From NCBI RefSeq assembly GCF_001672895.1, contig NZ_LZKP01000017.1, forward strand, positions 1 through 60,298: a stretch of DNA of 60,298 nucleotides, in the 5' to 3' direction. Under the pieces are notes generated by a model that had not been told where the DNA came from, did not search any database, and saw nothing but the letters and a program-made list of their open reading frames with translations. Position numbers and translations under genes: made by a program. The stretch comes from Mycobacterium sp. E740. GTDB lineage: Bacteria > Actinomycetota > Actinomycetes > Mycobacteriales > Mycobacteriaceae. Positions 1-8,025 of the stretch are shown one piece after another (the stretch's first letter is position 1; each line of letters begins with the position of its first letter).

Positions 1-70
1 CCGGAAGCTAAGCCTGCCAGCGCCAATGATACTGCCCAACCCGGGCGGAAAAGTAGGACACCGCCGAACA
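1..70 (+). rRNA. rrf: 5S ribosomal RNA, 3' part only
   Basis: The first 70 bases match the 3' half of mycobacterial 5S rRNA as I remember it, including the segments ccggaagctaagcctgcc and gtaggacaccgccgaaca. The 5' part lies outside the window. In M. tuberculosis the single rrn operon lies directly before ogt, which is also the first coding gene here, so the neighbourhood supports the call. The exact 3' end is set by resemblance and could be off by a base or two. Confidence 0.9.
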
Positions 71-80
71 CAAATTAAGT

Positions 81-113
81 CCTGTGGCCCCCAATCTCAT
101 TGGGGGCCACAGG
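81..113 (+). terminator. Perfect 15-bp hairpin after the rRNA operon
   Basis: Bases 81-95 and 99-113 are perfect inverted repeats of 15 bp around a CTC loop, with a GGCCCCC core. There is no T-tract, which is usual for mycobacterial intrinsic terminators. It lies 10 bases after the 5S gene and 22 bases before the end of the convergent ogt gene, so it can stop rRNA transcription and perhaps also ogt readthrough from the other side. Confidence 0.85.
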
Positions 114-134
114 CATTCGTACGGTTATGCGGCT

Positions 135-638
135 TCAGTCGAACAATGACAGTGCCGGCGAAACGCGGCTCTTCTCCATCTCGAGCAGGGTCTTTTTTCT
201 GTCGAGTCCGCCGCCGTAGCCGGTGAGGCTGCCGTTCGCGCCGATCACACGGTGGCACGGCACGATGATTCCAATCGGGTTATGACCATTGGCCAGTCCC
301 ACAGCACGGAACGCGCCGGGTGCTGCGATCTGACGGGCGATCTCACCGTAAGACCTCGTTTGGCCATAGGGAATGGTCAGCAGCGCCGCCCAGACCCGCC
401 GCTGGAACTCGGTACCGATCAAGTCCAGTTCGAGGTCGAACTCCGTACGTTCGCCGGCGAAGTACTCCTCGAGCTGGTCGACGGCGTCAGGAAACGCCGC
501 GTCGTCGGCGATCCAACCGTCGCGGCTGGGTTCGTATGTCTGATCGACCATTCGCAGATGCATCAGCCGGTTGTCCCTGCCCGCCAGAGTCAGAAGGCCG
601 ACCGGACTGTCCATCGTGCGAAATATCATGTCTGCCAT
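135..638 (-). CDS. ogt: Methylated-DNA--protein-cysteine methyltransferase
   Basis: This is a 167-residue suicide DNA repair protein that moves the alkyl group from O6-alkylguanine onto its own cysteine. The active-site motif IVPCHRVIG places the acceptor at Cys128, and the DNA-binding recognition segment (TEFQRRVW...YGQTRSYGEIA) precedes it. The reading frame stays open 93 codons further upstream, but the ATG at 638 is preferred: it follows a GAAGGAG ribosome site and gives the normal family length. Its ATG overlaps the stop of the upstream ada-alkA gene (ATGA), so the two are translationally coupled and form an alkylation-damage operon. Orthologue of Rv1316c by context. Confidence 0.96.
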   Translation of the reverse strand: MADMIFRTMDSPVGLLTLAGRDNRLMHLRMVDQTYEPSRDGWIADDAAFPDAVDQLEEYFAGERTEFDLELDLIGTEFQRRVWAALLTIPYGQTRSYGEIARQIAAPGAFRAVGLANGHNPIGIIVPCHRVIGANGSLTGYGGGLDRKKTLLEMEKSRVSPALSLFD

Positions 639-2122
639 CACTTCTCCTTCGGTGGCCAGTTGTTGACCGCGTGGTCGAGCGCGGTCCAAAGGTGCTGCGT
701 CGCGTATGAACGCCACGGTCTCCATCGGGCGCTGTGTTCGGTGAGCCGACGAGGATCGGTCGGGAGATTCAGTTGTTCGGCAGCCAGTCGCACCCCGAGG
801 TCGGTGACCGGAAATGCGTCCGGATCGCCGAGCCCACGCATGGCGATGACTTCGGCGGTCCACGGGCCGATGCCCGGCAGCGAGCGCAATTGAGTGCGCG
901 CACGGTCCCAATCGCAACCGGCATCGAGCACGACATCGCCGTCGGCCAACGCCCGGATCAACGTCGTCAGCGAGCGCTGCCGGGATCCGGGGAAGGCGAG
1001 GTGCACCGGATCGACGTCGGCGAGCTGCGCCACAGACGGAAAGGCATGCGTCAGACCACCATACGTGTCAGCTACGGGCTGACCGTACGCCTTGACGATG
1101 CGTCCGGCATGCGTGCGGGCCGCTTTCACCGACACCTGCTGGCCCAGCACCACCCGGATCGCAAGTTCCGATTCGTCGACGGTGCGGGGAATCCGCTGCC
1201 CCGGCGCTTTGGCGACGAGTGCCTGCAGGTCAGGATCGGCGCTGAGCACGTCGACTACGGCTTCGGGGTCGGCGTCGAGATCCAGCAGGCGACGGCACCG
1301 GGCGATTGACGTCGCCAAATCACGGAAGTCGTCGAGTACAATCCGGCATCGAACATGGTCGGGCTGCGGTGTGAGAGACACGATTCCGCTGCCGTTCGGC
1401 AGACGTAGCGTGCGACGGTACGCGCCGTCGCGGACTTCCTCGAGTCCCGGCACGGCGCTGGCGGCCAAGTGCCCGAACAGCCCCTCGTAGGCGAAGGGAG
1501 TGCGGACCGGTAAGCGCAGCGCCAGCGCTCCGGCGCCACTCTCGCTGCGGCCGAATCGGGTACGCGCACGCTGGCGCAGCGCCGTCGGAGTGAGGTCGCA
1601 CACCGCGCGCACCGTGTCGTTGAACTGCCGGATGCTGCTGAACCCGGACGCGAAAGCCACGTCGCTGAACGGCAATTCGGTCGTCTCGATGAGCACCCGG
1701 GCCGTCTGCGAACGCTGAGCTCGCGCCAGCGCCAGCGGATTGGCTCCCACTTCTGCTTGCAGCAGGCGCTCGAGCTGGCGAGTGGTGTAACCCAGCCGCG
1801 CGGCCAAGCCGGTGACACCTTCGCGGTCCACAGTGCCGTCGGCGATCAGGCGCATGGCTCTCGCGACGACGTCGCCGCGCACGTTCCACTCCGGTGACCC
1901 GGGCGAGGCGTCGGGCCGGCACCGCTTGCAGGCCCGGAAGCCGGCCCTCTGTGCGGCCGCCGCGGTCGGGTAGAACCGCATGTTGCGGGCGTACGGCGGC
2001 CGGACCGGACAGCTCGGCCGGCAGTAGATCTTCGTGGTCAGCACGGCAGTGACGAACCAGCCGTCGAAGCGGGCGTCCTTGGACTGCACAGCCCGGTAGC
2101 AGCGGTCGAAATCGTCGTGCAC
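638..2122 (-). CDS. alkA: Ada-type regulator fused to AlkA 3-methyladenine glycosylase
   Basis: A 494-residue three-part protein. Residues about 1-75 form the Ada zinc domain, with Cys34, Cys38, Cys65 and Cys68 in the CRPSC...CKRC pattern; Cys34 corresponds to the methyl-phosphotriester acceptor of E. coli Ada. An AraC-type helix-turn-helix pair follows (about 85-185). The rest is an AlkA N-terminal domain and an HhH-GPD glycosylase with LPGIGPWTAEVIAMRGLGD and its catalytic Asp. It is likely both a methylation-sensing activator and a base-excision enzyme, controlling itself and ogt. The GTG at 2122 (MHDDFDRCYRA) was chosen because it matches the remembered start of the M. tuberculosis protein; upstream residues look non-coding. 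Confidence 0.93.
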   Translation of the reverse strand: MHDDFDRCYRAVQSKDARFDGWFVTAVLTTKIYCRPSCPVRPPYARNMRFYPTAAAAQRAGFRACKRCRPDASPGSPEWNVRGDVVARAMRLIADGTVDREGVTGLAARLGYTTRQLERLLQAEVGANPLALARAQRSQTARVLIETTELPFSDVAFASGFSSIRQFNDTVRAVCDLTPTALRQRARTRFGRSESGAGALALRLPVRTPFAYEGLFGHLAASAVPGLEEVRDGAYRRTLRLPNGSGIVSLTPQPDHVRCRIVLDDFRDLATSIARCRRLLDLDADPEAVVDVLSADPDLQALVAKAPGQRIPRTVDESELAIRVVLGQQVSVKAARTHAGRIVKAYGQPVADTYGGLTHAFPSVAQLADVDPVHLAFPGSRQRSLTTLIRALADGDVVLDAGCDWDRARTQLRSLPGIGPWTAEVIAMRGLGDPDAFPVTDLGVRLAAEQLNLPTDPRRLTEHSARWRPWRSYATQHLWTALDHAVNNWPPKEK

Positions 2123-2279
2123 GCCTTTACGATTACACGTGAGCACCGACAGCACTGGCGGAAAACCGACATCGTCGTCGGCCGGTGCGCAACACGCCGG
2201 TTTCGGCGTGCTAACGATTCGGCGGTGAAACACCATGTGAGGCTGCGCGGCGGCCAATGTCGTGCTGTCGTGGTAATCG

Positions 2280-2786
2280 ATGCCCAAACGGATTCGCCAC
2301 CTCCTCGAGGTGAGCTCCACGATCGCGGGGTGCTGCGCCATAGCCGCGCTCGGTCCGCCGTCGGCTCTTGCCGCGCCGGCCACGGACACCCAGGGCTATG
2401 TTGACTCGACCGCGCGGTGTGCGGCACGCAGCGAAGCGGTGGTCTTCGGCAGCACCGCTGCTTCGCGCGTCGCGATCTGCAAGTCCTCTGACGGTGACTA
2501 CGAGTACCGGGGCGTACGGATTCGCGACGGCGCAGAGTTGGTCGTACCTGCCTCGCAGACTGGCGACGAGTTCACCGCCGAAAACGACGGAATCACCTAT
2601 TTCGTCTCGAAGCAATCCTTGACCATCAGTGCAGGCAACCGTGTGATCCGAGACGAGCCGATGGTCGACTTCCACGAGCGACAGCAGAATGGCGGGCAAT
2701 CTACGCCGGCGCGCGCGGCGACACCGACGTCCACCAAGCCGTTGCCTCCGCCGCTGCCCGCCGAAGTGGGCCACGAGGAAAGCTAG
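2280..2786 (+). CDS. Secreted hypothetical protein
   Basis: A 168-residue protein that I do not recognise. The N-terminus is a clear Sec signal peptide: basic start (MPKRIRH), a hydrophobic stretch and a cleavage site near ALAAPATD. The mature part is small and polar, with two cysteines (ARCAAR and AICKSS) that could pair outside the cytoplasm. The last 35 residues are a proline/threonine-rich tail. It is divergent from alkA, and its stop overlaps the convergent wrbA remnant by 4 bases. The ribosome site before the ATG is weak, so the start is less certain than the frame. Confidence 0.7.
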   Translation: MPKRIRHLLEVSSTIAGCCAIAALGPPSALAAPATDTQGYVDSTARCAARSEAVVFGSTAASRVAICKSSDGDYEYRGVRIRDGAELVVPASQTGDEFTAENDGITYFVSKQSLTISAGNRVIRDEPMVDFHERQQNGGQSTPARAATPTSTKPLPPPLPAEVGHEES

Positions 2787-3383
2787 GAAAGCAGTTTCCC
2801 GGCGACCGCCACAACGCGCGCGGCCATGTGTTCGAGCGCGGCCAGCGTGGCGTCGTCGAGGTCATTCTGGTTGTCCGGGCCGGTGACATGGCTGACGCCA
2901 TAGGGATTGCCGTCGGCGAACTTCAGTCCGTCGGTGTAGCCCGGCGGCACGAGTATTCCGCCGAAGTGCATCAACGACGTGTACATCCCGATGAGGGTGG
3001 TCTCCTGGCCGCCGTGCGTCGTCTGGCTGGAGGTGTAGCAGGCATACACTTTGTCGGCCAGCTTCCCCTGCGCCCACAGGCCGCCAAGCGAGTCCATGAA
3101 CGTCTGGAACGGCGATGCGGTGCTCGCGAAGCGGGTCGGCGATCCGAAGATCGCGGGCATCCCCCCATACGATGTCGTCGCCGGTTGCCGCTGGAAGATC
3201 TTTCGTCGCTTCGTAATTCGCCGACCATGCCGGATTGTTGGCGAACGTCTGCGGATCCCTGGTCTCGGCGATGTGACGCACCCTGACCTCCGCGCCCGCG
3301 CCTTCACCCGCCCTCGCGAGGTGCTCGGCCATCTTCGTGCTGTGTCCGGTCGCCGAGTAGTAGATAACTGCCAATTTCGTCAT
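2783..3383 (-). pseudogene. wrbA: WrbA-type NAD(P)H:quinone oxidoreductase, frameshifted
   Basis: Two minus-strand frames together encode one flavodoxin-like WrbA protein. The first runs from the ATG at 3383 (MTKLAVIYYSATGHSTKMAE, the FMN phosphate loop) through DDIVWGDA. The second continues with IFGSPTRFASTASPFQTFMD, SQTTHGGQETT and HFGGILVPPGY to the stop at 2783. They join at about 3155-3166, where the minus strand reads GGGGGGATGCCC; deleting one C there restores D-A-A-I-F-G-S-P-T and a 199-residue protein. The intact enzyme would reduce quinones by two electrons. One extra base may be a recent loss of function or a sequencing error. The start has a purine-rich ribosome site. Confidence 0.85.
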
Positions 3384-3574
3384 CGCGCGCCCCTGCCTGA
3401 ATGGTTGCCCGGGTGAGTACCCGGTAAGCCGCGTCCGACACCGCGGGTTCGACCCATGACGGGGGGCACTGCTGGCCGGGTCAGGCGCCGAAGAGCTCTC
3501 ATGCCCGGCCATCTCGAGTCGTACCGCGCCGTGGGTGAGGCTCCACACGCGCCCGCGGCACTAGGGTTGGTCCA

Positions 3575-4867
3575 ATGGCCGAACTGGTGCAACGGTATCT
3601 GGACCAGATTCGCGCACAACACGCCGCCAACAGCGACGGGGCACTGGCCGACTACATACCTGAGCTGGCCCGGGTCGATCCCAGCAGATTCGGGCTGTCG
3701 TTGTCGCTCGCCGATGACTATGTCTACGAATCCGGCGACACTGCAGTCGAATTGACGATCCAGTCGGTCTCCAAACCGTTCACCTACGCGCTGGCGTTGG
3801 AGCGAATCGGCCGCGACGCCGTGGACGCGAGGATCGGCGTCGAACCCTCTGGTGAGGCCTTCAACGAGATTAGTGTCGACGAAGCCACCAACATGCCGAA
3901 GAACCCGATGATCAATGCCGGCGCGATCACTGCGGTCTCGCTCATCCCCGGCGCATCCGCCGATGAGCGGTTCGGCTATATCCACGAGTTCTATTCCGCG
4001 TGTGCCGGCCGCGAACTAGCACTCGATGAGGACCTCTACACCTCCGAGAAGGAGACCGGCAGCCGTAACCGCGCAATCGCGTACATGTTGCAGAGTTTCG
4101 GCGCGCTCGACGGTGATCCCGACGAGACCCTCGACGTCTACATCCAGCAGTGCTCGATCAAAGTGACGAGCACCGATCTGGCTCGGATGGCCGCCACGCT
4201 CGCCCGCGGTGGGGTCGTGCCGACATCGGGCCGACGCGTGATGTCCGCGGCGGTGGTGCAACGGACGCTCAGTGTCATGGTCACCTGCGGGATGTACGAC
4301 GCGGCGGGGGACTGGGTCAGCGCAGTCGGGCTCCCTGCCAAAAGTGGTGTCGGCGGCGGCATTGCCGCCGTGCTGCCCGGACAACTCGGCATCGGCGTCT
4401 ACTCGCCACTGCTGGACGACAAGGGCAACAGCGTGCGCGGGGTCGAAGTGTGTCGCAGCTTGTCGGAAAACCTCGGGCTGCACTTCCTCTCGGTGACCCG
4501 GGAATCCCGCTCGACGATCCGTGCCGCCTACGATGCGGGCCCCGGCGTCCGGATCTACGAACTGCACGGCGACCTGTTGTTCACCGGAGCCGAGCAGGTG
4601 CTGCGAACCGTGGACGAGGAGTGCGGCGACTTCGACGTCGCGATCCTGAACATGTCACGCGTGGACGACATCGACGATGCCGCTCGGCGCATGCTCGCAG
4701 GCATGCGTGAGTCACTCGTTGCAGCAGGAAAGGAGGGCTACGCGGTCGACCCCGACGGTGCTCTGCGGGCGACCCCTGAGCAGGGCTCGGTGACGAAGGT
4801 GTTCCGCACGCTCGATGACGCGTTGAGCGCAGCTGAGAGCTTCGTCGGCACCGGATCAGACGGGTAA
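3575..4867 (+). CDS. glsA: Glutaminase with C-terminal STAS domain
   Basis: A 430-residue fusion. Residues 1 to about 305 are a serine-dependent beta-lactamase-like glutaminase that hydrolyses glutamine to glutamate and ammonia. The SxxK catalytic pair is Ser64-Lys67 in QSVSKPFT, followed by the family blocks NPMINAGAI and ETGSRNRA and a GGG loop (SGVGGGIAAVLPG). Residues about 320-425 look like a STAS (anti-sigma-antagonist-like) domain, with IYELHGDLLFTGAEQV and VAILNMSRVDDID. This domain also occurs fused to glutaminases in other actinobacteria and may sense a ligand or partner. The gene does not belong to the M. tuberculosis order here. It ends overlapping the convergent cyclase gene by 12 bases. 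Confidence 0.93.
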   Translation: MAELVQRYLDQIRAQHAANSDGALADYIPELARVDPSRFGLSLSLADDYVYESGDTAVELTIQSVSKPFTYALALERIGRDAVDARIGVEPSGEAFNEISVDEATNMPKNPMINAGAITAVSLIPGASADERFGYIHEFYSACAGRELALDEDLYTSEKETGSRNRAIAYMLQSFGALDGDPDETLDVYIQQCSIKVTSTDLARMAATLARGGVVPTSGRRVMSAAVVQRTLSVMVTCGMYDAAGDWVSAVGLPAKSGVGGGIAAVLPGQLGIGVYSPLLDDKGNSVRGVEVCRSLSENLGLHFLSVTRESRSTIRAAYDAGPGVRIYELHGDLLFTGAEQVLRTVDEECGDFDVAILNMSRVDDIDDAARRMLAGMRESLVAAGKEGYAVDPDGALRATPEQGSVTKVFRTLDDALSAAESFVGTGSDG

Positions 4868-6460
4868 CGCCAGCCTGGTCGACTCGTCGTGCCCGCGCAA
4901 CGTCACCTCGTCGCCGAATGTCCAGTGGGCGCTTTCGGTGTCGCTCGCGCCCGACACCGCGTCTGAGGAGGCGAGCAGGTGGCCCGGACTCTCTTTTGCC
5001 AGTTCGCACAGCCGTGCCGCCTCGTTGACCGGCTCACCGATCACCGTGTACTCGAAGCGTTCCCTGGCGCCGACGTTGCCTGCGACCGCCTCACCCGCCG
5101 CCACGCCGATGCCCGCCTCACACTCAGGCACCTCGTCGCGCACGCGCTGTGCGATGGCCCTGGCGGCGGCCAGCGCAGAGTCCTCCGGGTTACCCAATGG
5201 CAGAGGCGCGCCGAAGACAGCCAACGCGCCGTCGCCCTCGAATTTGTTGACGAAGCCATGGTGGCGGTCGACCTCCTCGACCACCACCGTGAAGAACCGG
5301 TTCAGCAGGTCGACGACCTCGGTCGCGCGCTTGGCCGTCACCAGCTGCGTCGAGCCGATGATGTCGACAAAGAGAACCGCAACGTGGCGTTCCTCGCCGC
5401 CGAGTTCCAGACGTTCCTTTTCCGCGGCCGCGGCGACCTCGCGGCCGACGTGGCGGCCGAACAGATCGCGCACGCGTTCGCGTTCCTTGAGGCCCTGGAC
5501 CATCGAGTTGAATCCGCGCTGCAACTCGCCCAGCTCGGTGCCGTCGAAGACGACGACATTGCAGTCGAAGTTGCCTTCCTCGACGTGCTTGAGCGCTGAC
5601 TGCACCACCCGTACCGGGGTGGTGGTCAGCCACGACAGCAACCACATCAGAACGGAGCCGAACAAAAACGCGACCGCCGCGATGCTCAGCACCGCAAACG
5701 CGAACTGCGACGGCGTCAGATTCTGCAGCGCCAGCGCGAAGATCGCCGTCACCGCGATTCCCATCACCGGCACGCCCGAGCCCAACAGCCATACCAGCAT
5801 GGTCCGGCCCATGATGCCGTCGGCCAGCCGGCGCGGCGGATGCCCCGCTTCGAGCGCCTGGGCCGCCACGGGACGCAGTGCGAACTCGGTGATCAGGTAG
5901 CAGGCGGTGGCCACCACTATTCCCGAAAAGCTCACCCCGAAAAGGAATCGCGGGATGAAGTCCGTGTCGCGTAGGCCGTACAGCGTGGTGAGCAGTGCCG
6001 CCCCCACACCCCACAGCACGAGCACCATGCGAGCCACCCGCCACGGCGCGACGAACGTGTCGCGCTGGTTGGTGCGATCCGGTTTGCGCTCCTCGATCGC
6101 CCACCGCAGCGAGTTGACGATCTTGCGGGTCACCCAGAAGATGCCGGTGCTCAGCGCCAGCACGATGTAGGCCGGGCTCAGACCCCACGTCAGCCATGCC
6201 GGAACGTCGGAGAAGATGCTCGGCGTCGGAAACACGAACGCCACCAGTACGGTGGCGACGACGATCCCGAGCAGGTTGGTGAACAGGATGAGCGTCGTCA
6301 ACATCACCTGGATGCGGACCCGCCGGCGCACCTGACTCTCGTTGACTTTGCCGAGCACCCACGACCCGTATTCGGGGGTGGTGGGCAGCCGCCCGCTCTG
6401 GCGGGTCACCGCCTCGAGGACGCGGCCCAGCCGATGCGCGACGCTCTTGTTAGCGGTCAT
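4856..6460 (-). CDS. Membrane adenylate cyclase with HAMP domain (Rv1318c-Rv1320c family)
   Basis: A 534-residue protein making cAMP from ATP. Around six transmembrane helices fill residues about 50-280, followed by a HAMP linker (TTTPVRVVQSALKHVEEGNFD) and a class III cyclase domain (about 350-515). Visible catalytic residues are the metal Asp in VLFVDIIGST, Lys and Asp in NKFEGDGALAVFG for adenine, and Asn and Arg in GEPVNEAARL for the transition state. M. tuberculosis has three tandem copies at this place; here there is one, with a relative at 47334-48779. The ATG at 6460 fits the start of homologues. It is divergent from nucS, with 45 bases between starts. Confidence 0.93.
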   Translation of the reverse strand: MTANKSVAHRLGRVLEAVTRQSGRLPTTPEYGSWVLGKVNESQVRRRVRIQVMLTTLILFTNLLGIVVATVLVAFVFPTPSIFSDVPAWLTWGLSPAYIVLALSTGIFWVTRKIVNSLRWAIEERKPDRTNQRDTFVAPWRVARMVLVLWGVGAALLTTLYGLRDTDFIPRFLFGVSFSGIVVATACYLITEFALRPVAAQALEAGHPPRRLADGIMGRTMLVWLLGSGVPVMGIAVTAIFALALQNLTPSQFAFAVLSIAAVAFLFGSVLMWLLSWLTTTPVRVVQSALKHVEEGNFDCNVVVFDGTELGELQRGFNSMVQGLKERERVRDLFGRHVGREVAAAAEKERLELGGEERHVAVLFVDIIGSTQLVTAKRATEVVDLLNRFFTVVVEEVDRHHGFVNKFEGDGALAVFGAPLPLGNPEDSALAAARAIAQRVRDEVPECEAGIGVAAGEAVAGNVGARERFEYTVIGEPVNEAARLCELAKESPGHLLASSDAVSGASDTESAHWTFGDEVTLRGHDESTRLALPV

Positions 6461-6505
6461 CGTGCCCTCAGCCTAATTTCCCGGGTCGCCACCTAAGGTG
6501 GTCGG

Positions 6506-7177
6506 GTGCGTCTCGTGATCGCCCAGTGCACCGTGGACTATGTCGGACGCCTGACCGCACATCTGCCCTCGGCGCGGCGACTGCTGCTCGTCAAGGCGGA
6601 CGGTTCGGTCAGCGTGCACGCCGATGACCGGGCCTACAAACCGTTGAATTGGATGACCCCACCCTGCCGTCTCACCGAGGACAACAGCGGGCCGACGCCG
6701 GTTTGGGTGGTCGAGAACAAGGCGGGCGAGCAGTTGCGGATCACCGTCGAAGACATCGAGCACGACTCCACCCACGAACTCGGCGTCGATCCCGGTCTGG
6801 TCAAGGACGGTGTCGAAGCGCATCTTCAGGAGTTGCTGGCCGAGCACGTGGAGCTGTTGGGCGCGGGCTACACGCTGGTGCGGCGCGAGTACATGACCGC
6901 GATCGGTCCCGTGGACCTGCTGTGCCGCGACGAGAACGGCGGGACGGTCGCCGTCGAGATCAAGCGCCGCGGCGAGATCGACGGCGTCGAACAGCTCACC
7001 CGCTATCTCGAGCTGCTCAACCGTGACAGCCTGCTCGCGCCGGTGGCCGGGGTCTTCGCCGCCCAGCAGATCAAACCGCAGGCCCGCACGCTGGCCACCG
7101 ACCGGGGCATCCGCTGCCTGACCTTGGACTACGACCGGATGCGCGGCATGGACAGCGACGAGTTCCGGTTGTTCTGA
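6506..7177 (+). CDS. nucS: Mismatch-specific endonuclease NucS/EndoMS
   Basis: A 223-residue nuclease that cuts both strands at mismatches and supplies the non-canonical mismatch repair of actinobacteria, which lack MutS/MutL. The N-terminal half is the DNA-binding and dimer domain. The C-terminal half is RecB-like, with Asp in [12 protein letters not shown] and the ExK pair in VAVEIKRRG. The last residues, DEFRLF, resemble the beta-clamp binding tail of this family. The GTG start at 6506 gives the conserved [16 protein letters not shown]. Its TGA shares one base with the ATG of the next gene, so the two are coupled. Orthologue of Rv1321. Confidence 0.96.
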   Translation: MRLVIAQCTVDYVGRLTAHLPSARRLLLVKADGSVSVHADDRAYKPLNWMTPPCRLTEDNSGPTPVWVVENKAGEQLRITVEDIEHDSTHELGVDPGLVKDGVEAHLQELLAEHVELLGAGYTLVRREYMTAIGPVDLLCRDENGGTVAVEIKRRGEIDGVEQLTRYLELLNRDSLLAPVAGVFAAQQIKPQARTLATDRGIRCLTLDYDRMRGMDSDEFRLF

Positions 7178-7461
7178 TGGCTCGCAAGCGCCGCTCGCAG
7201 CGTCCGCCGCCGCTGCCCGCCCCACGACGCGTGGAAACGGGGCCGGACGGTTACGAGTACGAGGTGCGCGCGATCGCAGGGGTGCGCGCTGTCAAGACCT
7301 ACCGCTGCCCCGGATGTGACCACGAAATCCGTCCGGGCACAGCGCATCTGGTGGTGATCCCGGCTGAGGCGGGCGAACGCGGCCTCGACGACCGTCGGCA
7401 CTGGCATACCGCGTGCTGGACGCATCGGGGCACCCGCGGCCCCACCCGCAGATGGTCGTGA
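7177..7461 (+). CDS. Small probable zinc-binding protein (Rv1322-like)
   Basis: A 94-residue basic protein of unknown function. The N-terminal 25 residues are proline/arginine rich. The core has CPGCDHEI followed by HWHTAC, a Cys2-His-Cys arrangement that should bind one zinc ion. Its start overlaps the nucS stop (TGATG), and the pairing with nucS matches the M. tuberculosis order, so a link to mismatch repair or DNA binding is possible but only inferred. It is convergent with the epimerase gene, 7 bases away. Confidence 0.85.
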   Translation: MARKRRSQRPPPLPAPRRVETGPDGYEYEVRAIAGVRAVKTYRCPGCDHEIRPGTAHLVVIPAEAGERGLDDRRHWHTACWTHRGTRGPTRRWS

Positions 7462-7468
7462 GTGAGCG

Positions 7469-7942
7469 TCAGTGCTCGCTGCCGGCCGGCTCGACGAGTT
7501 CGACGAGTACGCCGCCGGCATCCTTCGGATGGATGAAGTTGATCCGGGAATCCGCGGTGCCGCGGCGCGGGGCGTCGTAGAGCAGCCGCACGCCGTCGGC
7601 GCGCAGGCGCTCGCTGAGCGCGTCCAGATCGCTGGTCCGGTAGGCCAACTGTTGCAGTCCCGGCCCGCGCTTGTCGAGGAACTTCGCGATCGTCGACGTC
7701 TCGTCCAGCGGCGCCATCAACTGCACCTGCGCGCTGCCGACCGGGGCGCCGCGCACCGAGAGCATGGCCTCGCGCACGCCCTGATCCTCGTTGACCTCCT
7801 CGTGCAGCACGATCATGCCGAGGTGGTCGTGATACCACTTGATCGCGGCGTCCAGGTCCGGCACCGCGATTCCCACGTGGTCGATCGCCGTCACTAGGGC
7901 GCTGGCGAGCGCCCGACGTGCGCCTACGTGTTCAGTGGTCAT
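7469..7942 (-). CDS. mce: Methylmalonyl-CoA epimerase
   Basis: A 157-residue vicinal-oxygen-chelate enzyme that interconverts the S and R forms of methylmalonyl-CoA in propionate, odd-chain and cholesterol side-chain metabolism. Two VOC half-repeats are visible, starting at AIDHVGIAVPDLDAA (metal His) and GLQQLAYRTSDLDAL, ending with INFIHPKDAGGVLVELVEP, which carries the last metal ligands. The ATG at 7942 was chosen; the frame is open 17 codons upstream, but that part lies in the regulatory region. It is divergent from fadA4 across an 83-base gap holding a perfect inverted repeat. Orthologue of Rv1322A. Confidence 0.93.
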   Translation of the reverse strand: MTTEHVGARRALASALVTAIDHVGIAVPDLDAAIKWYHDHLGMIVLHEEVNEDQGVREAMLSVRGAPVGSAQVQLMAPLDETSTIAKFLDKRGPGLQQLAYRTSDLDALSERLRADGVRLLYDAPRRGTADSRINFIHPKDAGGVLVELVEPAGSEH

Positions 7943-7975
7943 AGCGTAACGGTAACCTTGAGACAGATGTTTGCG

Positions 7976-7997
7976 GTATGTGTCATGGAACACATAC
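7976..7997. promoter_or_regulatory. Perfect 8-6-8 inverted repeat between mce and fadA4
   Basis: GTATGTGT at 7976-7983 and ACACATAC at 7990-7997 are exact inverted repeats around CATGGA. The element lies between the two divergent starts, 28 bases upstream of the fadA4 ATG, where a dimeric repressor could control both genes. A hairpin in the fadA4 leader is the alternative reading. Confidence 0.55.
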
Positions 7998-8025
7998 GGA
8001 TATACCCAGTTTCCGGAGGTGCTAA

